A DNA stretch of 64,000 bases, from positions 79,221 through 143,220 of the forward strand of contig JASANC010002764.1 of assembly GCA_030248135.1 (NCBI GenBank), read 5' to 3'. The DNA comes from Theristus sp. LFF4_11 (Eukaryota > Nematoda > Chromadorea > Monhysterida > Xyalidae). Each line of letters begins with the position of its first letter. Within the stretch, counting starts at the first letter, position 1. Under the pieces are notes generated by a model. That model made no database searches. It saw only the letters and a list, made by a program, of their open reading frames with translations, and was not told the origin of the DNA. This document shows positions 16,101 through 26,640 of this stretch, piece by piece. The translations under genes were made by a program, and so were the position numbers.

Positions 16101-19100
16101 GGTAAGGCAGAATGTGATTTTATTCTCCTTAAAATTCGTACCACCGTGAAAACATGCGATAGGCAAGGTTTTCCTTGTTAATAATAAAAAGTGCATGCAA
16201 TTTTTTCGACATTTGAAAAAACTGTTTTTTTACAGTCAGTGCTGAAAATGCCTGGTTTCCGTAGTCTTGACGAAGGCGAAGTTGTGGAGTTTGCATCGAA
16301 GCAAACGCAACGCGGCTGGGAGGCGACGTACGTGCACGGACCAAACGGGGAGATGCTGAAAGGCAGTCGCATTCATCCGCTCGGTAAAAAACGATTCTCA
16401 AAAATACGGTCTGTGAACCACAATTTTTTGAAGGCCCATTTTGACAGTTCAAAGCATTTCTGTGATTACCGTATTACCCCCAATAAACCCCCATGGGGGA
16501 TTAATACGTCAGCGACTTTTAGGGGGGTGGGGGTTTATTAGTGGGGGGAGGGGGGAGGGGGGGGGGTTATTTACAAACAAATTCTAGGGGTGGGGGTTTG
16601 TTGAAAAATGGCAAAAATACCTTGCATGGCAGGCAAGAAAGTCACAGAAACTTCTACTTTTCACAGAGATTTCCTTTTGTAACAGCCTTTTAGAATGAAA
16701 CTAGCAAATTGACCCGTGCCTACGGCACGGTTAGCTGATAAATACAACTATTATTTTTGAGTTGGTTTTCCCCTTTTGACCTTGCCCACGACGCGGACTC
16801 AAAATCCACAACCTTTTTAATCAGCAACAAACAACTGCCATTCCCTATTAAAGTATCAAAATCAATTCTCGCATTTATTAGCTTTTCAATGTCGCTTATT
16901 TGTCCTTTCATTCTTTTCTAATCAGTTGCATTCCACTGTCCTTCCCGTTTAAAGTATCAAAAAACAATCTCCTCTGATCAGCATCAATTAACAGCCATTC
17001 CCGCTTAAAGTTTTAAAATTAATCTTGTTTGGTTAGCTTTTCAATGTCGTCACATGTTGTTCAATCGCCATTCCTGTTAAAAAATTATAAAAAAAACAAT
17101 GTCGTTTGGTTAACAACAATTAACTGATACCGGTTTAAGTTTTTGTTCCTGTTTAAAATACAGGTTTAAGAAAAGCAATCTGCTTCAGGCAGCTGTCATT
17201 TCTGAATAGGCAACACTGTTCTAAATACCCATTGGAAAGCACCCGCTTTTGACTTGGTAATGGTTTTTTACCCGCTTACCCTAACCTAAGCCAGGCCTTT
17301 TAGAGTGTAAATGTCAAAAAGGCAACACTTCTGAACAATTGTTGCGAAACGCCAACTTTCGTTTTGATAAGTTGCTTCTTTTTCCCGCTTACTCTAACCT
17401 AAGCTAAGGTTTTTAAAGTTTAAATGACGAAAAATGCAAAAAATTTCTGAATATTCGCTGCAAAACGGCCACTTTTGTGTGGTATGTTTACTACTCTTAC
17501 CTTTAACCCTAACCTTAGCCAAGGATTTTTGATAGAATGGAAATGACAAAACAGCAACATTTTACTGAATACCCGTAGCAAAGCTCATCTAAGCCAAGCC
17601 TTTTAAAGTTTAAATGACGAAAAATGCAAAACTTTTCTGAATATTCGCTGCAAAACAGCCACTTTTGTGTGGTATGTTTACTGCTCTTATTTTCAACCCT
17701 AACCTTAGCCAAGGATTTTTGATAGAATGGAAATGACAAAACAGCAACATTTTACTGAATATCCGTAGCAAAGCTCCCGCTTTTGTTTTGAATGTTTACT
17801 TCTTTTCCCCGCTTACTCTAACCTAAGCCAGTTCTTTTTGATCGAGTGCAACAAAAAGCAACACGTTTCTGAGTACCCATTGTGTAAAACGGTCGCTTTT
17901 GTTTTGTTATGTAGCTTTTCTATCCTAAGTGATGCATTTTCTATGATTAAAAAAACAAATGAAGGAAAAAGCAACAATTTTCTACATTTTACTGAACACC
18001 CGTAGCACTTAAAGCTCCCATGTTTACTTCTTTTCCCCGCTTACCCTAACCTAAGCCAGTTCTTTTTGATTGAGTGCAACAAAAAGCAACACGTTTCTGA
18101 GTACCCATTGTGTAAAACGGTCGCTTTTGTTTTGTTATGTGGCTTTTCTATCCTAAGTGACGCATTTTCTATGATAAAAACAAATGAAGGAAAAAGCAAC
18201 GATTTTCTAAATACTCGTTGTAAACACCGGCTTTATAAAAAGTCTACCTTGTAAAAAGAGCGATCAACTTGCAAGCGATTGTTTTAAAAACTCGTTTTTT
18301 GTGAAAAAACTCCATCGTCTACAATGGAGTCCTTGCTATTCTTACGATTGTCTCGCTTGTTTGTTGTCGCTCTTGAGCAAAAGGCATCATGATGACTAAC
18401 GTCATGTGGAATGACGATTTGAACTTTGCATTGTCATTAGAAAATGGAGTATGAGTATTCAGCTGATGATGACTTAAATAGCAAAATTGGCTCAAACTTG
18501 TAAATTTTAATAGCCAATCAACGTGTGAAAAAACTCCATCGTCTACAATGGAGTCCTTGCTATTCTTACGATTGTCTCGCTTGTTTGTTGTCGCTCTTGA
18601 GCAAAAGGCATCATGATGACTAACGTCATGTGGAATGACGATTTGAACTTTGCATTGTCATTAGAAAATGGAGTATGAGTATTCAGCTGATGATGACTTA
18701 AATAGCAAAATTGGCTCAAACTTGTAAATTTTAATAGCCAATCAACGTTGCGGAACGGACCTGACTTACTTACATACACAGTTACTATCTTAGTATTATA
18801 GACTAGCCAATGGACCCGAGCGTACGTGGCTTAATCAATGCCAAGCTTTTTGGTGAAGTGGCATTGAATTAAAAAGAAAAACAGTAACGTTTACTGAATA
18901 ACCAATCTGAAGAAAATTTACCTTGTGCTGCCGTGAAGCCGCCTACAATACAATATTTTTTAATGTATTTAAATAAATAAAAAATGCGAAGTTTATGATT
19001 TTGCTATTTTTACCCGTTCACCCTAACCGAAGGCAAGCCTTTTTGTAAGTGAAGTAAAATTGAATAAAAAATATAAAAACTAACGTTTTTTTCATTTACC

Positions 19101-22100
19101 CGTTTTAAAAAGCTAATGCTTTTTTTACCCGTTTACCTAAGCCAAGCCTTTTTTCTGAAGTAAAAATGTGAAGTTTATGATTTTGCTATTTTTTCCCCGT
19201 TCACCCTAACCTAAATCAAGCCTTTTTGTATGTGAAGTAAGATTAAATAAAAAACATAAAAATTAACGTTTTTTCAATTACACGTTTTAAAAAGCTGATG
19301 CTTCTTTTACCCGTTTACCTAAGCCAAGCCTTTTTTGCAAAGTGAAAATGCGAAGTTTATGATTTTGCTATTTTTACCCGTTCACCCTAACTTAAGTCAA
19401 GCCTTTTTGTAAGTCAAGTAAGATTGAATAAAAAATATAAAAATTAACGTTTTTTTATTTACCCGTTTTAAAAAGCTAATGCTTTTTTACCCGTTAACCT
19501 AAACCAAGCCTTTTTTGTAATGTGAAAATCCGAAGTTTATGATTTTGCTATTTTTACCCGTTCACCCTAACCTAAGTCAAGCCTTTTTTGTAAGTTAAGT
19601 AAGATTGAATAAAAAATACAAAAATTAACGATTTTTTCATTAAAAAATACCCGTTTTAAAAAGCTAATGCTTCTTTTACCCGGTTACCCTAACATAAGCC
19701 AAACCTTTTTTCTAAAGTGAAAATGAATAGAAGAAACAAAAAAGTGACGTTTATAATTTCGTTTTGCAGTCATTGCTTCTTTTTACCCGTTTACCCCAAC
19801 ATGACCCAAACATTTTGCAAAGTGAAAATGAATGGTAAATACCATTTCGACCCAATTAAAAAACTAACTTTTTTCAAAGACGGTTTTGTTACATCTTTCG
19901 CAGTCGCTCGTCAAGTTTTGAGCAGCAACAATTGCGAGTTGCCCATCGTGCGTTACGTTGAAATTATCGCTCATAACCATGGAGTATCAAATTGAAAATG
20001 AAACATGGAGTATCAATTTCAATGAAATTTACTTGTTTTGAATCCAAAGTGCAACTTGCAATGCCGACGTCGATGTGCGTTTTGTAACCCGATTTTTAAA
20101 AACAAAAAAGTTCAAACTTTTTTCAAAGACGGTTTTGTTACATCTTTCCCAGTCGATCATCAAGTTTTGATCAGCCACACTTCCATTTGCCTATAGTTTA
20201 TGATTTTGCTAATTTTACCCGTTTACCCTAACCTAAGGCAAGACTTTTTGTAAGTAAAGTAAAATTGAATAAAAAATATAAAAACAAACGTTTTTTTCAA
20301 TTACCCGTTTTAAAAAGCTAATGCTTTTTTACCCGTATACCTAAGCCAAGCCTTTTTGTAAGGTGAAAATGCGAAGTTTATGATTTTGCTATTTTTCCCC
20401 TTTCACCCTAACCTAAGTCAAGCCTTTTTGTATGTGAAGCAAGATTGAATGAAAAATATAAAAATTAACGTTTTTTCATAAAAAATACCCGTTTTAAAAA
20501 GCTAATGCTTCTTTTACCCGTTTACTAAGCCAAACCTTTTTTGCACAGTAAAAATGCGAAGTTTATGATTTTGCTATTTTTACCCGTTCATCTTAACCTA
20601 AGTCAAGCCTTTTTGTATGTGAAGTAAGATTGAATAAAAACATAAAAATTAACGTTTTTTTCAATTACCCGTTTTAAAAAGCTAATGCTTCTTTTACCCG
20701 TTTACCTAAGCCAAGCCTTTTTGCAAAGTGAAAATGAATAGAAGAAACAAAAAAGTGACGTTTATAATTTCGTTTTGCAGTCATTGCCTCTTTTTACCCG
20801 TTTACCCCAACATGACCCAAACATTTTGCAAAGTGAAAATGAATGGTAAATACCATTTCGACCCAATTAAAAAAACTAACTTTTTTCAGAGACGGTTTTG
20901 TTACATCTTTTGCAGTCGCTCGTCAAGTTTTGAGCAGCAACAATTGCCAGTTGCCCATCGTGCGTTACGTTGAAATTATCGCTCATAACCATGGAGTATC
21001 AATTTGAAAATGAAACATGGAGTATCAATTTCAATGAAATTTACTTGTTTTGAATCCAAAGTGCAACTTGCAATACCGATGTCGATGTGCGTTTTGCAAC
21101 CCGATTTTTAAAAACAAAAAAGTTCAAACTTTTTTCAAAGACGGTTTTGTTACATCTTTCCCAGACGATCATCAAGTTTTGATCAGCCACGCTTCCATTT
21201 GCCTGTGCTGCGCTGAACTGTCTCTGTTGACCAAAGAGTATCATGATGACTTCAGCTATGAAGAGCGACGTTTTGAGAAAACAATCTCAACTGGCATTAA
21301 TAAAAAAAATAGGTTAAGGAAATTGAGATGAAGTTTTCTTAAATAGCAAAAATGAGCGCCAATTCAAATTTCATGAAAATGACAGGGACAGACAAATTGC
21401 ATTTTTAGTATAATAGATAGATAAATTTTAATAGCCAATCAACGTTGCGGAACGGACCTGACTTACTTACATACACAGTTACTATCTTAGTATAATAGAT
21501 TACCATTAACTCATCCCTTTGGGGCCTTTGGTAGCACAATTTCACCAATGTCACTGCATTCAGCCACTGAATTCGCTGGGTATGTGTTTCAAACAGGTTT
21601 CCAATTAACCCCCATGGGGGATTATTTGTGGGGGGGATTATTTGAAAACTTGTCGGGGGTGGGGGTTTATTGGTGGTGGGGGGTTAATGGTGGGGGGGGG
21701 GTTAATGGGGGTAATACGGTATGTAACCATGCCCTCACACTGTCTGAGTGGAGTTTGATTTTAGATTAGGAAAGAGCAACTTTCCCCTTTTTTAAAACTC
21801 TGAAATCAGCACACACTCACTGAGTATTAGTTCAACAACAAATTCAGCAGTTTGCTGCACTGACCAAAGTCTACCGACACTGAAAACGCCTTCTCAATAA
21901 ATTTTTCAACAAAACTATTACTACTGGTTGCTAAACAGAATCGTGCGTGCAGCACATTGATCATAGGAAATCGTGAAAATGCTAACTTTGTTGAGCTACC
22001 TGTTGTGAAGCTCAACAATTTGTTGAATAGTTGAGTAGTCCTTTTAAGTGTAATGGTGAACTGCTGAGCAAAATGGCTGTCTCTTTTGTGCGACTGTTTC

Positions 22101-22317
22101 TGCGTGCTTGACGACGCTGCATGAGCGTGTGTGTTTTTGCAGCTGTTTCAACTGTGGCCGATACGGCAATCACACAGCGGCCAAGTGTCCGCAGGGTCCC
22201 ATGCCAAAGTCGTGCTACTTCTGCCAGGGCAGTGACCACCTCGTGGCCGACTGTCCCACGCGCGCCACACGACCGCCTGCGAAACAAGACGCAACTGACC
22301 AGGAACAAAGCGCCTAG
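13186..22317 (+). CDS. lin-28: LIN28 RNA-binding protein
   Basis: An RNA-binding regulator of developmental timing that blocks let-7 maturation. Exons 13186-13261, 15820-16016, 16236-16408 and 22143-22317 join in matching phases to give 206 residues, close to the 209 of human LIN28A. Residues about 64-140 form the cold-shock domain: RNP1-like [15 protein letters not shown], then DDVFVHQ, and in the next exon [15 protein letters not shown]. Two CCHC knuckles follow, [15 protein letters not shown] from residue 150 and [14 protein letters not shown] from 173, both CX2CX4HX4C as in LIN28. The linker is basic (GKKRFSKIR). The donor at 16409 (GTCTGT) is required by phase; the nearer GTAAAA at 16384 would break the frame. 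Intron 3 is 5.7 kb and packed with repeats. Exon 1 is assigned by its ATG, phase and position and has no conserved motif. Confidence 0.95.
16467..16600. repeat. G-rich element, left part (ends TACCGTATTACCCCC)
   Basis: It starts with TACCGTATTACCCCCAATAA, then a small palindrome CCCCCATGGGGG, then long G runs on the sense strand of lin-28. The related sequence at 21600-21721 has the inverted end GGGGGTAATACGGTA but lacks the left end. Confidence 0.7.
17220..18240. repeat. Imperfect tandem repeats with CCCGCTTACCCTAACCTAAGCC
   Basis: Repeated units of irregular length, each carrying a version of CCGCTTACCCTAACCTAAGCC followed by a T-rich stretch, AAATGACAAAA and a GCAACA segment. The CCCTAACC core looks telomere-like but is embedded in a longer unit, so it is read as an intronic satellite. 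Confidence 0.75.
18301..18748. repeat. Perfect-looking 224-bp tandem duplication
   Basis: Copy 1 is 18301-18524 and copy 2 is 18525-18748. By eye they are identical base for base, starting GTGAAAAAACTCCATCGTCT and ending AGCCAATCAACGT. They lie inside lin-28 intron 3. Confidence 0.85.
18960..21500. repeat. Satellite of about 170-190 bp, with a duplicated 480-bp insert
   Basis: Repeated units have the pattern GAAGTTTATGATTTTGCTAT, then TTACCCGTTCACCCTAACC, then TTAACGTTTTTTCA and CCGTTTTAAAAAGCTAATGC. A different segment at 19717-20190 recurs at 20728-21200 with few changes, so an array block of about 1 kb was itself duplicated. Short ORFs inside it starting MKMNRRNKK are by-products of the repeat. 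Confidence 0.8.
21600..21721. repeat. G-rich element, right part (ends GGGGGTAATACGGTA)
   Basis: It shares CCCCCATGGGGGATTA and the long G runs with 16467-16600, and it ends in the reverse complement of that element's start. Confidence 0.7.
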
Positions 22318-23905
22318 CAATGATTGCAGCATGGGTGTTCTCTGAAACAAATGGTAACCTTTTGTATTTTTTGTGCTCTCTCTACTGTTTTTTTCTCTGA
22401 TTCGATAATATGCATTATTCATTTATTCTACCTCAGTTCTTTTTTCCTTGGTTTACGTTACACTACCTCTCCATCAACGCAACATGGTAACTGCATTTTG
22501 TATCTGTATTTTACCTTTGTGTACCTTTTTCTTGGGGTTTATCTTTATACTTTATGATTTATTATTATTAAAAAAATCACTTGGTTTTTATTCGACCGAA
22601 AGTGACCGTGTGATGATGCATTTTTTGTGTTCAGGGCTGATTATACTTTTGATTACACTCGTTCATACTTTGGGTTACCGAAGATTGAACACAAACAATA
22701 ATTCTATTTTTTTTGTTTCATACGTCAACCTCAGGCATGGATGGACATGCTCAGAAGCTACCTATCTCAGTGTTAAGATTTTAAAAACTACGAATCTGTG
22801 GTTATTTTAATGTTGTGCTTCAACATGTGAATTTGGTTTTACAGTTCTTTAAAGATACGTTACAAAAAGTGTGACATGGTTAATCTCAGTTCATGAGTAG
22901 CTTTGCATATGATCGGAATATTTTACTGAACTGAGTGTTGCCTTAGATTATTAGCCACCAGCTGTAATTATTCTGTACCATCCTGTATCTTTAGATGTAT
23001 ATCCCAGGAAAACTTTTCAACTTTGATGTGCTCTGTCAACTTTTGTGACCACCAGAAAAACCGTTAACGCACATTGTTTTATTTTGTTTTCATTTCCAAC
23101 TGAAGCGTGTATTTGAGCTTTTCACCCTTCTAGTAACGTTCAGGTCTACCTAAAAAGTGTGAGTCACTGGATTCTGCTGAAAAACTTTTTTTTCTTGTTC
23201 TGTTTGTTGTTTAAGTTCGCCGCCAAGTATTTCATCATGGTAACAAACTTTTTTTTTCAACTGTGTGCCCTTGTACCTCACAGTACCTCAGGGAACGCAA
23301 CTTGCAAAGTTTTTGCACTTGTATGCTTTGTTGATTTTCAATTCTTTTATGTGTTGCTCAGCATAAAATGCCAATTTGTTGTAACCAAACGTGGGTGATT
23401 GTTTTCGTCAACCTTAACAATAATATAAAATCAACATTAAACGCCGTTTCGAACTTTGTTTTTGTTTGGAACGGGTCTGATTTTATCATTGCCCATCAAA
23501 GACACACCCCTATCTTTCCGTCCCCTAATTTCGAATTTTTTTTGTTTTCGGAGGACGTTCAATGTTCCATTGGTTATTGTCGAACTGTAAATTATTGGCA
23601 ACGCGCGGACTGGCTGCTTTAAAATTTTGATTACTGATTGGTTCAATCATACCTCGCTGCAGCAAAATTTTTAAAACTTCAAATGAGAGAATGTCTACAA
23701 ATTGCATATGTTTACAGTTTGCCTGTCATGCAGTGAAATACGAGCGGAGATTGCCAACGGCTTTTGACATGATGCTATGACAACACGCTTGTGCTTAGTT
23801 GCAGCAAAACGTCCTCTAACTAAAGTGGAATCAAAGAGTGTGTTGTGTTACAAACCTGGAAAGTGAATACTGCAACAACAACCAATAAAAACAAGCACAA
23901 GAAGG
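22318..23905 (+). promoter_or_regulatory. Candidate lin-28 3' UTR with let-7 and lin-4/miR-125 seed sites
   Basis: After the lin-28 stop, T-rich non-coding sequence continues to an AATAAA at 23884-23889. It contains CTACCTCA at 22428-22435 (8-mer match to the let-7 seed), CTACCTC at 22463-22469, TACCTCA at 23274-23280 and 23284-23290, and CTCAGGGA at 23287-23294 (8-mer match to the lin-4/miR-125 seed). The extent of the UTR is inferred. Regulation of lin-28 by these two microRNAs is known in other animals. Confidence 0.55.
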
Positions 23906-24239
23906 TGTGAGTCAGCAGCGCATTATACATGTAATTACTGCTGCAGGGGGTTAGTTTGCTCGTTCGGCTTAGTAGTTTTGCTTATGAACTCAAATGAATC
24001 AGTCTTGGCTGAACTCACAAACCCATGGGACAACACGTTGCCGACACATTTTGAAACGCACCAAATGCGACTTTCTGCTTTTTCTCAGGTTTTTATGCGT
24101 TCTTGCTCATCAGTTCTCAGAAAAGGCGGTGGATAGCACTGAGTGCTCTCGTCTTATTTTTCATTTGCAAATTGCGAAAACCTGGTGAATAACGTTTCAT
24201 TCTGCATTATTTGCATTATCTTTTATTTTGCTCCAGAAA

Positions 24240-24375
24240 CTTAATGCGCGCACAGATACAGACAGTAGGTAGAGTGTCATGCATGACGCAGGAATTCAAA
24301 ATTGGCAGATTGATCCGAGTCCCCTAAATAGGGCCGAGACACTCAGGCGATTTTGAATGCCACATGACGATTGAA
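24240..24375. repeat. Fragment of a GACGCGGGAATTCAAAATTGG family element
   Basis: CATGACGCAGGAATTCAAAA starts a roughly 130-bp unit ending in TTTTGAATGCCACATGACG. Related text is at 27300-27380 (inverted), 36652-36845 and 37188-37385. Confidence 0.6.
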
Positions 24376-25015
24376 AAACAGTGTTCCACATTTGAAGTCA
24401 TAAGGCCCCAGCAGAAACCAGTGAAAGCATTTTAAAGTTGGAACCTTTTTTGGTTCACCCTGCATAAAGCTGTAGTTTTCACGCGAAAAAAATCGGTGTG
24501 GCGACTGTACAAGAATGTTTTTGTCTTATTAGAACGGTCTGATGGTCACAAAATATGGTGTCAGTTTCAGTTGTGAATGAACGATGTGAATGAACCTAGC
24601 CAATGAACGACTGCGTTCCAATGTGCGCTTCGTTGTTAACGAGCCGTTGTTCGTGCGTCTCATCGCACTTTTTTCGAGCTCAACATTCACGCTTCGTTTA
24701 ATTGCGCAGAGGTTCCGAAGCGGCTGTTGATTTTTTTCAGCCAGTGCCGCTCTTGTGTGGTATAGCCGTGACCATAGAGATAGACTTCTCTCATGCAGCT
24801 ACTGCATTTATTTTTTCATCAAATTTACATATGCATTCACAATAACACAAATAAATAATGGAACGCCCGAGAGAGGCACATCAACAAAACAGCTGACTAC
24901 ACCACGCCCGCCAGTCTATCTGTTCAACTTTGCTGTTGTTTTTTCAGCGGCGTGCATGTGTTTATTTATTTCTGCTTGCGTTCACTCCAACTCAATAGCA
25001 ACCAGTTTGTCAACA

Positions 25016-26640
25016 ATGCTGCGTCGCCGTCTGCGATTTGCGCAAAAGCAACGAAGCGCGTCGATGGACCCACAGCAGTCGCATCACCAAAGTACGTGTA
25101 CGTCAGAGACGTCAAGCACTCGTGACAGCCGACACCACTACGCACGGCAGGTGTCCGCCAGAGCGGCTGGCACGCTCAGCACGGTGCACGTGAGTCCAAT
25201 GCGCGCCAGGTCGGTCATGGCCAGAGATGACAACCCACTCGACGGCCTACTTTCACCGCCGGTACTGCATTCAGTGTAGTTGATAATAGGTGATTCTGTG
25301 GTATGTAATGCCGTGATTTAGTGTGCTGCTTTTGGAACTAATTTATTTCTTTTGGAACAGGTAGTTATTAAAAGTAAATAGTTCTATTGGCGTCCGAGGC
25401 ACCAGAGGAGACGCATTAGCTTTCATCAACTTTATGCGCCCTTAATAAATCGTGAGGGCAAACAGTTCAGTTGGAGAACAAACTGTTATAAACCGCCATT
25501 ATTTAATTTAATTTGAGTTTTTTATGAACGGTTGTCATGGTTGCCGTTTCTTCACGTGATTCGTGATGCTTTTTCAACCTTACTACTAACCTTTGTTCCC
25601 ATATAGCACTGAGTTACGTTGCATAGTTTTCAGCAAACGACCACACACAACGTCTGTCCCTTTCGCAGAGCCTATTTCTGATGGACAACTGTGATGATGC
25701 GGACAGAAGCTGGGCGCCGAACGAGCGCGACATTCAGTTGATACGACGCACGTGGCGCAGCGACAAGCAGGCGTTGTGCGAGTTCGGCATGCGCGTCTAT
25801 GCAACGCTCTGCGAACGCACACCGAATGCGAGACTCTGCTTTCGTCAGGTTAATACCGCTGAACCGATCATTCACAGCCGTGTTTTCACAAATTCACAAT
25901 GCCATTTGTTGTTATATCGGTGGTGCGTTCGTACAATGCAGTTACCGCGAGATGCGCCGGATTTGTGCAGCGCACGCGTCCGCTCAGAGGTGTTCAGATT
26001 CGCAGAGGTGATCGACTTCGCCATTGTCAATCTGACTGACACGCGCAAGCTGAACGCATATTTGCACGACTTGGGTACGCGAGTTTTGCTGTTTTTATTT
26101 GCAGCTATCTCCTGGTTTCAGAAACCCAGTCGTAAATATCAAACTAAACCAGGACTGAATGGACGATGAGCGTCCCACGGGGCCACCGATGCCGAATGCC
26201 CCGAGAGGGAAGACCGTTTTCCAAACACAGTTTCACAACAACTGTGACGGTGTTCGATTTAAGGAGCCAGCGAGTGTGTCGTTGTTTTAGGAGCAGCGCA
26301 CCTGCAGATCATGTCAGCTGACACGCCGCGCAGTGGGGGGCGTCGTCCGAGCGCCCCTGCAGCTGGCAGCCAACTGAGCGCTGGCGACAACTGGCAGTCG
26401 TTGTGCGAAGTGCTGCAGCGTGTCACCAGTGAACGTCTCGCGCATCTGGACACTCCGTTGAGCAACGAACAGTGTGCCGCTGCGCTGCACGTCTGGAAGC
26501 ATCTGGCGGTGTACCTGATTCGCAAGGTGCACATCGGCTATGCGATGTCACTCAGCACAATGATCAATGGACGCACACGCAGTGGCTCGGAAAAATGGAG
26601 CACAACCACGGATGTTGCCGCAAGGCTCAATGTGAAGTGA
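25016..26640 (+). CDS. Divergent globin with N-terminal extension
   Basis: A haem-binding globin-fold protein. Exons 25016-25261, 25669-25848, 25942-26074 and 26291-26640 join in matching phases (302 residues). The first roughly 95 residues are a Ser/Gln/His-rich extension. Helix A follows (ERDIQLIRRTW), then FGMRVYATLCERTPNARLCF with the CD1 Phe at about residue 140. Helix E reads VRSEVFRFAEVIDFAIVNL; aligned by hand to the neuroglobin pattern, the distal E7 His is replaced by Glu158. Helix F ends LHDLGAAHLQ, giving the proximal F8 His190. A Ser/Gly/Pro-rich insertion of about 20 residues follows, then helices G and H (WQSLCEVLQRV, AALHVWKHLAVYLIRK). The globin call is firm. Exon 1 belongs by phase only, so the extension could be shorter; Met in exon 2 is an alternative start. 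No N-myristoylation signal is visible at the chosen start. Confidence 0.8.

Noticed and set aside
16384..16389. Donor GTAAAA for lin-28 exon 3
   Set aside because: It gives phase 1, which cannot join the zinc-knuckle exon; the donor at 16409 gives the required phase and a LIN28-like linker.
19717..20973. Two similar plus-strand frames starting MKMNRRNKK
   Set aside because: They are parts of the duplicated satellite block in the lin-28 intron and have no homology or codon signal.
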